64,000 nucleotides of DNA from Leptospira broomii serovar Hurstbridge str. 5399. GTDB taxonomy: Bacteria; Spirochaetota; Leptospiria; Leptospirales; Leptospiraceae. The notes under the pieces were generated by a model. The model was not told the DNA's origin, ran no database searches, and saw nothing but the letters and a program-made list of their open reading frames with translations. Positions within the stretch are counted from its first letter, which is position 1, and every line of letters begins with the position of its first letter. Location of the stretch: NCBI RefSeq assembly GCF_000243715.2, contig NZ_AHMO02000007.1, positions 372,001-436,000 of the forward strand, given 5' to 3'. The translations under genes were made by a program, and so were the position numbers. Of this stretch, positions 19,688-29,203 are shown in pieces.

Positions 19688-20374
19688 CTAATCCGATTTT
19701 AATCCTTTATGCAATAACCGAACCATCTCTCGGATTGTAGCTTTGATTTCGGGTTCGGGAACTTTGTACACGATTTGCCCCATAAAGCCTAAAGCAAACG
19801 TAAGTGAGGAAATCCCAAATGCAACGGACTTTAGATCCACTTTAGAATCGATTTCGCCGGCTTTTTTAAATTTCTCTAATTCTCGAACCATTTCAGGAAT
19901 GGCTTTTTCATAAATCTTCGTCTGTATAATTTTACTTACGTTGGCATCTAAGATGATTCTGCTTACTGCCACTTTCATGAAGTCGGAATAATTTTTAAAT
20001 TCGGAACATCGCTCCAAAATCGAATCGAGCAAGGCTTCCTCTAAATGAGTATAGTCCTTGGCAGCGGGAGCCTTTTTGAGAAAAGCGTCTCCATTTTCGT
20101 CCAGTTCTTCCGCTCTCGTGAGAATCGCTTCTAAAAGACCCTGCTTCCCGCCGAAGTAACGCATTATGAGGGCTTCATTTGCACCTGCTAATCCGGCAAT
20201 ATCTTTCGTCGTGGCCGCATCGTACCCTTTTTGAGCGAAAACCTGAATCGCAGCTTTCATCAACGCTTTCTCCGTTCCGATACGGTCCCTTTTCTTAGGG
20301 AACGATTTTGCTAAGGACGAAGAAGAGGATTTTCGAGTATCTTTTTTGATCTTCTTTTTTACAGGTTTTGTCAT
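19688..20374 (-). CDS. TetR-family transcriptional regulator
   Basis: A 228-residue repressor-type protein. A Lys-rich N-terminal tail of about 30 residues precedes the TetR helix-turn-helix (residues about 35-80, with [19 protein letters not shown] and [12 protein letters not shown]). The C-terminal helical domain would bind ligand and dimerise. It is divergent from the ArnT-like glycosyltransferase gene, separated by 142 bases, and probably controls that promoter and its own. The ligand cannot be predicted. Confidence 0.87.
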   Translation of the reverse strand: MTKPVKKKIKKDTRKSSSSSLAKSFPKKRDRIGTEKALMKAAIQVFAQKGYDAATTKDIAGLAGANEALIMRYFGGKQGLLEAILTRAEELDENGDAFLKKAPAAKDYTHLEEALLDSILERCSEFKNYSDFMKVAVSRIILDANVSKIIQTKIYEKAIPEMVRELEKFKKAGEIDSKVDLKSVAFGISSLTFALGFMGQIVYKVPEPEIKATIREMVRLLHKGLKSD

Positions 20375-20488
20375 TTAACCGTCCACAGGAAATGTATCCC
20401 GACCGTTGACTAATCAGCCAAGCGGATTTTTCGTTTTGCTAAACTTTTCGCGCTTGCTCGGCATTCCGATCCTTCGGAAGAATGTAAA

Positions 20489-20508
20489 ATGTAAGTAAGT
20501 AATTACAT
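20489..20508. promoter_or_regulatory. Possible TetR operator
   Basis: ATGTAA and TTACAT form an inverted repeat with an 8-nt spacer, nine bases before the ATG of the glycosyltransferase gene and opposite the divergent TetR gene. The position is right for an operator. The arms are short, so this is tentative. Confidence 0.3.
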
Positions 20509-20516
20509 AGTAGATA

Positions 20517-22283
20517 ATGAACACGCTTGAATTACAAACGAAATCTGCTCAATATTCTAAAGAAAATAAACCGTCTCGTCAGAACGCCGAAAATAATGCT
20601 TTTTTGGCGTCCTGGATTAGGAAAGGGGACACAATGTATATAGCTCTTCTCTTATTACTCGGACTAGGCGTATTATTGCCTGGCCTGGGTAGTTATCAAA
20701 TTCTTACCCAAGGCGACGAAGAGATGCACATTGCGACGATTCGTGAAAGTCTTTCTAGTTCCTCCTTTCTATTTCCTAAATTTGAAGGAGTGATGAATCT
20801 TTACAAACCACCAGCGCTCTTTTGGTCAGGTATTGCCGCGGATTCTATTTTTGGGACCAGCGTCTTCGCAGAAAGATTCCCGTCCTTTCTTCTTTTTTTA
20901 TCTACTGCACTTTGCATATATTCCGGTCTGCGAATACTAGGTTCTCAGCCATTCTTCGCTTTTTCATTTTCAGCATCCTTCTTATTTACCTTGGGAACCT
21001 TTAAATTTTCCCGTTTGGTAATGATGGAAGCGTTTCTTGCTTTTTTCATGGCTGCCGTATCGGTTTTAGTTCTTAAATACCAAGTTTCAAGAGAACGTCG
21101 ATGGCTGGTAGCCGCCGGAATTCTTACAGGGATGGCATTTTTAGTAAAAGGTCCGCTATTTCAGGTTTACGCCGGAATCGTATTGGTATCGTTTTCAAGT
21201 GTAAGGGTGTTTATTACGAACTCTTCCGGAAAATGGACCGGGTCCAAACGAATCGGAAAGGAAGTTCAAGATAACGTAATATTTCATCTTTCGGCGCTTG
21301 TTGTGCCTACAATATGGATTTTGAGTTTGCTGTCGTATTCCGAAGCGGGACGAGAATTCTTGGCTTTCTTTTTCCTAACGGAAAATTTGGGTAAATTTTC
21401 AAGCGCTACTACGAATCAGGGGGAATGGATTCTTCTTGCCGGTTGGTTACTGTATAGTCTACCTTTTTCGTTCTTACTACTTTTTGCAAATATTTATGCA
21501 ATCGCTGCGAAAGCGAAAAATTACGCACAAGTTTTAGGGAAGACGTTCGTATGGGCCTCTCTCGCGATTCTTATGATTCATCTTACTCCGAATCGTAAGG
21601 ATTTTTACTATGCTCTGCCGATATTGCCTCTGGCATTTCTCGGAGCCGGAGCCTTCTTTTCCCGGATGAATCCGGAAATCTTGAAGAAACCTCTTTCCTA
21701 TAATATGGGTTTTTTAATCGGTTTTGGAGCCCTGCTTACGATCGGAAAAGTCTGCTACGAATGGATTCTCGGAACTGCCGTAATTCTGGATATATTATTC
21801 GCGATTCTTGCTATCTCCGCGTTCATTGTATTCATTCTTACGCCTAAATTCGCGAATAATATATCTATATACGCTATTTGTAATGTGGTTGTCGCAGGTA
21901 TCTTGATGGCTTACGTTCAATTCTCTTTAATTCCGGCTTTAAGTCTTTCGGATTTTCCGGAGTCGGGGCCTGTCCTACAGGCAAAGAAAGTTTGCGTAAT
22001 TGCTGAGAATCCTTGGACCGCGCTTTCGTATAAAAATGCGTTGGTCGGCTCGGATGTGGCTCATTCCGTTCCCGGTTCCGAACGAAACTGTATCGACGGC
22101 GATCGAGCCGTAATCGACTACGTTACACATTGGAAACCGAGAGACGATTATAAACTCGTTCAATCTTGGTCGATTCGTAAAAGGGATCTCACTTGGTCCG
22201 AATTTCTCGAAAACAGTCACGGCCAAGAATTAATCTTTTATTATGAACCTATTAATATATTAAAAAATTCGGAGGCAAGATGA
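20517..22283 (+). CDS. ArnT-like (GT-C) membrane glycosyltransferase
   Basis: A 588-residue polytopic protein of the GT-C fold (ArnT/PMT/GT83 type). These enzymes use polyprenyl-phosphate sugars to modify lipids or proteins in the periplasm. A first helix (LLLLLGLGVLLPGL) is followed by a periplasmic loop with the acidic pair in TQGDEEMHIATIRES, where the family has its catalytic Asp-Glu, and by NLYKPPALFW. Many further helices and a soluble C-terminal tail follow. Acceptor and sugar are unknown; lipid A is possible but unproven. The next gene overlaps by 4 bases. Divergent from the TetR gene. Confidence 0.82.
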   Translation: MNTLELQTKSAQYSKENKPSRQNAENNAFLASWIRKGDTMYIALLLLLGLGVLLPGLGSYQILTQGDEEMHIATIRESLSSSSFLFPKFEGVMNLYKPPALFWSGIAADSIFGTSVFAERFPSFLLFLSTALCIYSGLRILGSQPFFAFSFSASFLFTLGTFKFSRLVMMEAFLAFFMAAVSVLVLKYQVSRERRWLVAAGILTGMAFLVKGPLFQVYAGIVLVSFSSVRVFITNSSGKWTGSKRIGKEVQDNVIFHLSALVVPTIWILSLLSYSEAGREFLAFFFLTENLGKFSSATTNQGEWILLAGWLLYSLPFSFLLLFANIYAIAAKAKNYAQVLGKTFVWASLAILMIHLTPNRKDFYYALPILPLAFLGAGAFFSRMNPEILKKPLSYNMGFLIGFGALLTIGKVCYEWILGTAVILDILFAILAISAFIVFILTPKFANNISIYAICNVVVAGILMAYVQFSLIPALSLSDFPESGPVLQAKKVCVIAENPWTALSYKNALVGSDVAHSVPGSERNCIDGDRAVIDYVTHWKPRDDYKLVQSWSIRKRDLTWSEFLENSHGQELIFYYEPINILKNSEAR

Positions 22284-22630
22284 CTTCTCCCTGGCTTGTA
22301 AAAGTCTTCCGCTATCTTCCCATTCTACTGCTTGGAATTGCTGTAGGGGGATTCGTAGCCGTAAAATATGCAAAACTGCCGGGTTCTATCACCAAAGGAG
22401 ATTGGGAAGGCAAGGAAATCTGCATCGAATATTGCGATTCCCTAACTAAGTGTACGAAAGAATCGATACCTCAAGCTTCGGAAGACCAATTGTATAAGAT
22501 GGAGAATTCTTGCTTGAGAGGTTGCAGAAAACATTTCGATAAAATGCAGGTCTGCTTGATTCCTGAAAAGATGTCTTCCTGCACCCATTTAACGTCCTGT
22601 CTATTTCAGGAAATGAAGAAGTACTATTAG
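22280..22630 (+). CDS. Membrane-anchored Cys-rich small protein
   Basis: A 116-residue protein translationally coupled (ATGA overlap) to the glycosyltransferase. It has one N-terminal membrane helix (residues 11-30) followed by a small domain with eight cysteines in the arrangement C-x3-C-x5-C, C-x3-C, C, C-x5-C. This suggests a disulfide-stabilised periplasmic domain. I do not recognise a defined function. The coupling suggests an accessory role for the transferase. Confidence 0.72.
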   Translation: MTSPWLVKVFRYLPILLLGIAVGGFVAVKYAKLPGSITKGDWEGKEICIEYCDSLTKCTKESIPQASEDQLYKMENSCLRGCRKHFDKMQVCLIPEKMSSCTHLTSCLFQEMKKYY

Positions 22631-22650
22631 AAATAACTTTTTGGTATGGG

Positions 22651-22687
22651 AACCGATTCTGGAGAATTATCCCTTCCAGAATCGGTT
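22651..22687. terminator. Bidirectional terminator
   Basis: AACCGATTCTGGA and TCCAGAATCGGTT make a 13-bp perfect stem followed on the plus strand by TTACTTTTTT. It overlaps the 3' end of the convergent lytic transglycosylase gene, whose stop codon lies in the loop. Confidence 0.7.
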
Positions 22688-23248
22688 TACTTTTTTAACG
22701 TAATCCTTGGTCTCCTTAAACGGTGGAATTCCCTTATGCTTTTCTACCGCACCTGGCCCGGCATTATAGGCGGCGATAGCTAGGTCGGTATCGCCGAATC
22801 TTTTTACTAGATCACCCAAAAACTTTGTGCCGCCCGATATGTTTTCTGCAGGATCGAATGGATCTTCGACTCCCAACATTTCTGCCGTTCCTGGCATTAA
22901 TTGCATCAACCCGATTGCGCCTTTCCGGGAGATAGCGTTGGGTTTAAAATCCGACTCCGCCTTAATTACTGATTTTACTAAATTCGGGTCTAGTCCGTTT
23001 CGGGCCGATTCCTGCTGAATAAAACCGGAAAGGCCTAACGTATCTAAATCCCCTCTTACGTTTCGAGCGGGTTCGATGTCGGATAACTTTGAATTTAGGA
23101 TATCGGAAAAGGATTCTTGTGTACTTGTAGGAGGAACTACGTCCGTACGATTTTCATCCGTCTTGTGAATGAATTTATCGGGGATTCCTCGAATCTCTTC
23201 CATCCGGCTTAGTATACTTTGAAAGGCAGGTAAATCCGTCAGCTTCAT
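22667..23248 (-). CDS. Lytic transglycosylase (SLT domain)
   Basis: A peptidoglycan-cleaving enzyme of 193 residues. The C-terminal SLT domain has [11 protein letters not shown] with the catalytic Glu, then [18 protein letters not shown] and [17 protein letters not shown]. All diagnostic motifs are present. The frame is open to 23425, but I place the start at the ATG 23248, because the longer form would overlap the divergent kinase gene. No clear signal peptide follows from this start. Export could use another route, or the protein could be flagellar-type and act locally. Confidence 0.85.
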   Translation of the reverse strand: MKLTDLPAFQSILSRMEEIRGIPDKFIHKTDENRTDVVPPTSTQESFSDILNSKLSDIEPARNVRGDLDTLGLSGFIQQESARNGLDPNLVKSVIKAESDFKPNAISRKGAIGLMQLMPGTAEMLGVEDPFDPAENISGGTKFLGDLVKRFGDTDLAIAAYNAGPGAVEKHKGIPPFKETKDYVKKVNRFWKG

Positions 23249-23387
23249 CGGTTCCTTGAGTCGAATTCTAGTCCGTTTAGTGTAAAATGACCTATTATGT
23301 CTCTCGGCTATTTTTAAAGGCCTCTGAAGCGTTTTTTGGGTCTTTTCACAGTTTGGGAAAAGGGTTGGTTGAAAAAAGATCAGGATA

Positions 23388-25709
23388 TTGAAGGATAGGC
23401 CGGTGATTGAAATAGAGATAGTCACTACACCTAGGCTTACCGCTTTCCCTGTATTCCTGGCATTCAGCCGAGGATATTTCGAAGAAGAAGGCGTAAAAGT
23501 GCGTGTCCGCGTCCTGAAGAGTTACGAAGCAGTTTTTGCTCATTTGAGGGAAGGAAGGGCCGAAGCAGGAGAGGTTCCGTTTACCGCTTGGCTGGACCAA
23601 CAATTGCGTAGGACCTCTCCGAATTGGACTCTATTCCGCGGCATTATTCTCTCCTGTTTGGTTCAGGGATTTTATTCCGCCTCGTATATGGAAGCCGAGG
23701 CGATACGGGACTCCTATCACAGCTTTTTACCGATTCTTCATCCGTTGTCTCTGGATCGATTCGTTGCGGAAGAATTTTTCAGATCGGAAAACTATCATCG
23801 AAGAAAGCCGGTGCCTTATTTAGTTACTCGTCCGACTCTCTTAGTGCACGAATTCATTAGAGCGGAATGTATGGGCGTCGCTGCATCGCTGCAGGAGTAT
23901 CCTTTTTTCGGAGAAAAGGGATACTGTCTCACCGTAGACAATGAAATTCCGCCGTACTATCTCCCGACAAACATGTTAGCGTTTACGGGAAGATTTGCGT
24001 CTAAATTTCCGGAGGAAGCGAATCGGGTTTCGAGGGCCTTGAAAAAGGCAATGGAGGACCTTGCTAATCATGTCGCTTACGAAGGAGATTCGTACGTTGC
24101 AGATTGGGTAGGTCCTTGTCCTTGGAAGCCGATGGACTTAGACGGGTTTTACAGACGTCCCGTTTCGGAATTGGGAAGAATCCTTTCAAGCATGCCGTCT
24201 TTAGAAGACGTCCGATTTGTCGTGGATATGTATAGAAAAACATATCCTGGAGACGGACAAACGGCTCAATTATTGGATTTGGCATCGCAACGAGTAGCGG
24301 ATAACCCTTTTCCGAAATTTCCGGGTGCATTAGATTTCAAAAAAACGAAATTACACGCGGAGTATTATTCGACCTTACATCCGAATCGGAGTCTGAACAA
24401 AAAAGAACTCACTAAATCTCCTCTTCGTAACTTAGTCAGCGAAATGAAAGAACTTGCGCTGGGCCTATTTTCGGGTCGTCGCGAGGTGTCTTTAGATAAG
24501 CAGATCCCGACAAGCCCGTATCTTTTCATTCGCTCTACAATCAATAGTATATTAGATTATCTAAATCAAGAAATACGTGATTTAGAAGAAAAGAACAAGC
24601 GTCTCATGGAGGATAATTATCTCCTGGAGACCCGCCTTGATATAAGCGATTTAAAGAGACAAACTACCGAAGAACGCTATCGCTATATGTTCGAATTTGC
24701 CACGGACGCGATGATCATCGTCAACGCGGATACGAGGATGATCGTGGACGCCAACCGACGTTTCAGGGAAGTTTCCGGATACCAAGGCTCTGAAATTAAA
24801 AATATCAGATTAGCAAGAATTCTGCCGGATATCCTGGACCAAAACGAATTGAAATCTCCGGGAGGAAAGGATCAGAATATGGCATTTCTTCCCGAGGCGA
24901 CCTTGATTTTAAAGGACGGGACTCGTTTTTCGGTAGGCTTAAGCGTTACCGGGTTTAGCGCCGAAACGAAGCGATTTTATCAAATCCAAGTCAGCGATAA
25001 TGCGCTCGTTCTGGAATCCGAAAGAATCAAACACGAATTTATCTCGAATATTTCTCACGAATTACGATCCCCGATGACGAACATTCAGGGATATTTCGAC
25101 CTACTTTTATCCGACCCAGTCCTGACGCTAAACGAAGAGCAAAAGGAAATGGCGGACGTGATTCGTAAGAACGTAAGAAGACTGAATTTTCTTATAGAAA
25201 ATCTTCTCCAGCTGGAAAAAAAGGATTCCCAAAACTCCGAAGAAATGGAGGAAATTTTCGACCCTGCGGTAGTTATCGAGGAAGTCTTATACATCAATTC
25301 TCCGCCGGCTGTCGAGAAAGGATTGGAAGTAGTGTCCAATCTTGCCAAAGGATTGCGGATTAAGGGAGTAAGATTCGAGTTTTCCCAAATCATAACCAAC
25401 TTGTTTGTAAATGCAATTAAGTATACGGAAAGAGGAACCGTGGACGTTACCTTAAAGAAAATTTCCCCTTCCAAATTAGAGCTAAGCGTTATCGACATGG
25501 GTATCGGAATCGATCCTAAATATAAAGAAATGATTTTTGAACGATTTTTTCGCGTACCGGACCAACGGAATCGCACCGTGGGTGGAACCGGCCTAGGTTT
25601 ATCGATCAGCCGTACTCTCGTAAATAAAATGGGTGGCGAAGTCTTCGTAGAACCCAACCAAAAAGGTGGAAGTATTTTTCGAGTCGTATTACCCTTATTC
25701 ACCGCATGA
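23388..25709 (+). CDS. Soluble histidine kinase with N-terminal substrate-binding-protein domain
   Basis: A 773-residue fusion. Residues about 8-290 resemble periplasmic-binding-type NMT1/THI5/MqnA proteins ([34 protein letters not shown]). A coiled-coil linker near 385-425, a PAS domain (about 430-530) and a complete kinase core follow. The core has H box [19 protein letters not shown] box [12 protein letters not shown]1 DMGIGID, F box FERFF and G2 [10 protein letters not shown]. No signal peptide or membrane helix is visible, so the binding domain should sense a cytoplasmic ligand. The start is TTG at 23388 or GTG at 23403. No response regulator is adjacent. Confidence 0.85.
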   Translation: MKDRPVIEIEIVTTPRLTAFPVFLAFSRGYFEEEGVKVRVRVLKSYEAVFAHLREGRAEAGEVPFTAWLDQQLRRTSPNWTLFRGIILSCLVQGFYSASYMEAEAIRDSYHSFLPILHPLSLDRFVAEEFFRSENYHRRKPVPYLVTRPTLLVHEFIRAECMGVAASLQEYPFFGEKGYCLTVDNEIPPYYLPTNMLAFTGRFASKFPEEANRVSRALKKAMEDLANHVAYEGDSYVADWVGPCPWKPMDLDGFYRRPVSELGRILSSMPSLEDVRFVVDMYRKTYPGDGQTAQLLDLASQRVADNPFPKFPGALDFKKTKLHAEYYSTLHPNRSLNKKELTKSPLRNLVSEMKELALGLFSGRREVSLDKQIPTSPYLFIRSTINSILDYLNQEIRDLEEKNKRLMEDNYLLETRLDISDLKRQTTEERYRYMFEFATDAMIIVNADTRMIVDANRRFREVSGYQGSEIKNIRLARILPDILDQNELKSPGGKDQNMAFLPEATLILKDGTRFSVGLSVTGFSAETKRFYQIQVSDNALVLESERIKHEFISNISHELRSPMTNIQGYFDLLLSDPVLTLNEEQKEMADVIRKNVRRLNFLIENLLQLEKKDSQNSEEMEEIFDPAVVIEEVLYINSPPAVEKGLEVVSNLAKGLRIKGVRFEFSQIITNLFVNAIKYTERGTVDVTLKKISPSKLELSVIDMGIGIDPKYKEMIFERFFRVPDQRNRTVGGTGLGLSISRTLVNKMGGEVFVEPNQKGGSIFRVVLPLFTA

Positions 25710-26371
25710 AGCCCCGACTTTTCTTTTATTCGATTTTTGCGGTTCTACTTTTATCGGGATTACTGATTTCTTTTTGGTCTCCAACGGATAATAAAAGGAA
25801 GTCGGAACTTCTTCAGGGCGGACTCTCTCAAGAAACGGTCTCCCGGCAGGAACATTCCTTGTTTGATTCCTCTTCGGGGTTTGTGGATTTCTCCGGAACT
25901 ACGGAAGAAAGATCCACGGATCCCAATGAACCGAAGATTCCGGACGAAAAAAAATCTTACTTAGATAAGTTGAGCGATGAAGATAGAGCAAAATTGTACG
26001 AGCAGATGTATGAAAGGTTCAAACCTCTTGCGGATCGTTTCCCGGACAATCGGTTAATACCGCGTAAAATCTCTTCGGAAGAAGCTGCCAAACGCAAAGA
26101 AGAGGAGGATCATTATTATCGTATTCAGAGCGATCTTCTGGATAGGAAAGAAGTTTCCAAAGAGGATATGAATTTCTTTTTAGATACAAAATTAAAAAGG
26201 TCGGACGATATGCTGGAAATTCTCAAGTACAGCATTGAGAACTTTGAAAAATCTTCAAAGTCCGATGGATCGCCAAACGGCGAATACGGAAAAATAGTTA
26301 GAGAGAGAATCGAGAATATCGAAAAGAGCAGAGAAGAAGTTCTTGCTTCAAAAAAAAGTAATGAAAATTAA
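25706..26371 (+). CDS. Membrane-anchored hypothetical protein
   Basis: A 221-residue protein overlapping the kinase stop by 4 bases (ATGA), hence translationally coupled. One N-terminal helix (residues 5-25) is followed by a low-complexity, strongly charged region rich in Lys, Glu, Asp and Ser that is probably helical. No recognised domain. The coupling suggests it belongs to the same signalling unit, but this is inference only. Confidence 0.6.
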   Translation: MKPRLFFYSIFAVLLLSGLLISFWSPTDNKRKSELLQGGLSQETVSRQEHSLFDSSSGFVDFSGTTEERSTDPNEPKIPDEKKSYLDKLSDEDRAKLYEQMYERFKPLADRFPDNRLIPRKISSEEAAKRKEEEDHYYRIQSDLLDRKEVSKEDMNFFLDTKLKRSDDMLEILKYSIENFEKSSKSDGSPNGEYGKIVRERIENIEKSREEVLASKKSNEN

Positions 26372-26380
26372 CGGTTACGT

Positions 26381-27133
26381 CTAACGCCTGTGCTTCCCTT
26401 TTTTCTTTTTTGTAATAAGCTTCTTTTTCCCAACAGTCTTTTTTGCGATCGGTAAATTCATATCGGCAAGAAGAGCTGTAAGTGCAAATAAAGGTTCTAA
26501 TCCTAAAAGCTCCAGCAAGTGCAGAATTTTCACAAATCCGACCTGTTTTAGCAAAACCAAGGCGTTCTTCGTTCCGAATCCCTTTAGGAGTCGGGGAATT
26601 TCGGCGACACCTCTTTTCCGTATCCATTCGGCGCATTCCTGCGGAGTCAACGCATTCGCTAGGGGAACAAAGTCTTTGACCGGAAGCGACTTAGCTAATT
26701 CTAAAAACGATTCCAAACCCACAGCTTTCAGATATTCTAAAGATCTATCGGATCCCAATCCGTGTAAAATTTCAACGATTGACTTAGGACCGAGGACGTG
26801 ATTAATCTTTCGGACATCTTCCGCCGGTAGAGCCTGAGCTAAGATCGTCAAATCCGGCAGTCCCAAATGTTTTACGAAAAAAACAAGGTCTGCCGGATCG
26901 GATTCCCGAATCAAGGGAACTAAAATCGTTTCAGGTATGGATTGGATGAGTGATACGATTTCCTTTTCGCCGAGATGCTGGCTTAAATAAAGTAGCTTTT
27001 TGTGATCCACTTTTTCCGAAATGGAAAATAGCGCTTCGTATCCCAAATTTCGAAATAACTGAAACGATTTCTGCGGACCTAGTTTATCTAGATATTCTAG
27101 AGCATTTTGAATTGTGGATATGACTTTTTTCAA
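26381..27133 (-). CDS. Repeat-containing helical protein, function unknown
   Basis: A 250-residue protein built from about seven or eight degenerate helical repeats of roughly 30 residues. A recurring pattern is L..LG..S.LE.L..LP...FVPL. It ends in a Lys-rich tail (KKTVGKKKLITKKKKGK). The pattern recalls the superhelical N-domains of MgtE or FliG-like folds but I cannot assign a family. The basic tail could bind nucleic acid or membranes. It overlaps the upstream gene by 4 bases, so both are translated from one message. Confidence 0.65.
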   Translation of the reverse strand: MKKVISTIQNALEYLDKLGPQKSFQLFRNLGYEALFSISEKVDHKKLLYLSQHLGEKEIVSLIQSIPETILVPLIRESDPADLVFFVKHLGLPDLTILAQALPAEDVRKINHVLGPKSIVEILHGLGSDRSLEYLKAVGLESFLELAKSLPVKDFVPLANALTPQECAEWIRKRGVAEIPRLLKGFGTKNALVLLKQVGFVKILHLLELLGLEPLFALTALLADMNLPIAKKTVGKKKLITKKKKGKHRR

Positions 27134-28032
27134 CCTAGTATATCCTTCAATATTTCTAAAATCAAAGGAGAAAGATTCCGCTTTTTATTTACTTCTCTCA
27201 AGTTATGCGCGGCGTCCTCGGCAACCTTACCGATCCAAAGTTCCAGTTCGGTAGTGGAAAGACCCAAAAATTCCCTGATCGTTTCTTTTCTGTAATGATT
27301 CAACAAGGTGTCGCGGGCGGTCGCATACAAATTCTCTAATGCAGATTGAACTTTCAGATCGGAAGCGACGGCGCGTCTAAGGCGATCCACTCGAGGTCCG
27401 ATTTGCCCGCCGTCTACTCTTCCCATTTCGGCAAATCCGGTTTTAAAAAGAAGTCTCAGAGTATTTCTAAGCGCGGATTGGACTTCGGCAGCACCGGAGC
27501 CGATGGAAACAAAGTCCGCGATGCGTTCGGTAAAGGCCGGCAATAATGAGGATAAGAATTGAGAAACTTGTTTTTCCAAACCGGCGGCTTGAAAGACTCC
27601 GTGCAACGGGTTGATTTTTTTATGGAACTCGGTTAAGACTTTCTCCAATCCTTGGGAAAGGATATCCTGAACTTCCGGTAGATTAAGGATTCCTAGGATC
27701 AGATTTTTGGACGGCGCCGCCTGAGTGCCTGCAATCAACTCAACTAGGGCTTCTCGAGTTTCCTCCGACAAAAATTCATCGAATGAAGTGTGAGGGAATG
27801 CTTTTTCAATCGGAAACTCTTCCGACAAAATCTGGATTTTTTCTTCGGGTAGTCGTACAAGACCGACTAATGACGGAGAAAGCCGAATGTTTTCCGGTAA
27901 GAGTTCTTCCAGGCTGGAATCGAATAAAAAATGCAAACTTCGGCGAAAGGACTCTTCGAGTCGCCCGGGTTGCGTAAGCCAGTCGTAAACTCTGGACTTT
28001 CGCGATCGAAAAAAAACAATTCGAAACGCCAA
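27130..28032 (-). CDS. Hypothetical helical protein
   Basis: A 300-residue soluble protein, largely alpha-helical by pattern, with no signal peptide and no recognised motif. It sits in the leftward run alr, acyltransferase, this gene, repeat protein. Spacing is about 10 bases from the acyltransferase and a 4-base overlap with the next gene. The tight packing supports a real gene and a shared role, possibly at the membrane, but function is unknown. Confidence 0.65.
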   Translation of the reverse strand: MAFRIVFFRSRKSRVYDWLTQPGRLEESFRRSLHFLFDSSLEELLPENIRLSPSLVGLVRLPEEKIQILSEEFPIEKAFPHTSFDEFLSEETREALVELIAGTQAAPSKNLILGILNLPEVQDILSQGLEKVLTEFHKKINPLHGVFQAAGLEKQVSQFLSSLLPAFTERIADFVSIGSGAAEVQSALRNTLRLLFKTGFAEMGRVDGGQIGPRVDRLRRAVASDLKVQSALENLYATARDTLLNHYRKETIREFLGLSTTELELWIGKVAEDAAHNLREVNKKRNLSPLILEILKDILG

Positions 28033-28042
28033 ACGATTCTCC

Positions 28043-29188
28043 TTATGCGGTTTGCAAACTAGACCAAGCTGCTTCCAATTTCGGTAAATGTGAGGTTAGC
28101 TGGTTTTTATGATATAAGACTAAATTTTTCTTTCTTAAATTATGCGCATCTTTAGGCGCTTGAAACAGTTTTTCATCGAAAACTATATCTTCGCCGTCCA
28201 GTTTTAAATAACCTTTTTCCTTGGCTTTTCCTAAAAAAGACTCGAAGGCGCTCATCAGATGCTCGCCCGAAAATTTCTGCGAAATATAAATTTCCGGATG
28301 CTTGGACCGAATCGTTTCCGCCAGAGCCTTTAGCGCCGAAAATAATTTGGTTTTGCTTTCCCTAGCTTTTCCTTCGCATTTTAGAAGAAGGTAGGAGGCT
28401 AAATTTCCGGCCGTAACCGTATAACCGTTTCCTAATTTTTCCTTCACTATACCTGCCACCTCGTCCGCGCTGGCTTCCTCGGGAATCGGGAAAGGTTGTC
28501 CGTAACCGATGTGAAGTTCCGCTTTTTTGGACGAGAAATAATCGTAAGTGAACGTGAAGGAATTGAAATGTAATCCTTTGAACTTGGAGCGAAGGAAATA
28601 AACGCCCTTCTTGATTTGATTCATATAACCGTCATGATTAAATGTACCTTCGGGAAACAGGAACAAGGTTCGTCCTTGGGCGATTTTTTCGGAGAGATAG
28701 CTCCATTCCTGCTCTACCATATCCCGAAGTTCCCCTTTTTTCAAAAGCTCCCTCGTATTGTCTCGAAACGGTCTCTTTATGGGAACGCAACCTATGTAAT
28801 CCATGAATTTCGGGATAATCATGGATTTGTCGATTAAACCCAAGATGACTTTCATGATTCCTTTAGGTCGGAGTTCGTTTACTAAAAACCCCTTTCCTAG
28901 CATATCTTCGCGAGCAGGAATCGCGAATTTAATCTTAGGGAATACGTGCCGATAAACGGCGGCCAATGCGGGAACGTCGGCCTCCGAAACGTGATTCGCC
29001 ATAAGGACGGAAGGATAGGGTGCATCCAATTGTCCGTCCGATTTTCCGTTCGGGAAATGCTCTTCAAAGGAATCAAACGCAAAGCCTCGCGCTTTATAAA
29101 CAAGATCGATCATCCAGCTGTAAGTTTTCGTCGTCCGAACAGGTTCGACTTGATCGGTAGGTGTGTTCATTTGAGATGTAGAATCCAT
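28043..29188 (-). CDS. 1-acylglycerol-3-phosphate acyltransferase-like protein (PlsC family)
   Basis: A 381-residue acyltransferase. The HX4D catalytic motif is NHVSEAD in LMANHVSEADVPALA. Motif III is FPEGTFNHDG, and KRPFRD lies in the motif II region. The C-terminal 150 residues extend beyond PlsC and have no clear match. It probably transfers fatty acyl chains to a glycerophosphate or related lipid at the inner face of the membrane. It lies 15 bases downstream of alr. Confidence 0.85.
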   Translation of the reverse strand: MDSTSQMNTPTDQVEPVRTTKTYSWMIDLVYKARGFAFDSFEEHFPNGKSDGQLDAPYPSVLMANHVSEADVPALAAVYRHVFPKIKFAIPAREDMLGKGFLVNELRPKGIMKVILGLIDKSMIIPKFMDYIGCVPIKRPFRDNTRELLKKGELRDMVEQEWSYLSEKIAQGRTLFLFPEGTFNHDGYMNQIKKGVYFLRSKFKGLHFNSFTFTYDYFSSKKAELHIGYGQPFPIPEEASADEVAGIVKEKLGNGYTVTAGNLASYLLLKCEGKARESKTKLFSALKALAETIRSKHPEIYISQKFSGEHLMSAFESFLGKAKEKGYLKLDGEDIVFDEKLFQAPKDAHNLRKKNLVLYHKNQLTSHLPKLEAAWSSLQTA

Positions 29189-29203
29189 TAAATTTTTCCT
29201 TTT

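Noticed and set aside
25085..25702. 205-codon minus-strand ORF opposite the kinase domain
   Set aside because: Ser/Arg-rich antisense frame over conserved kinase motifs.
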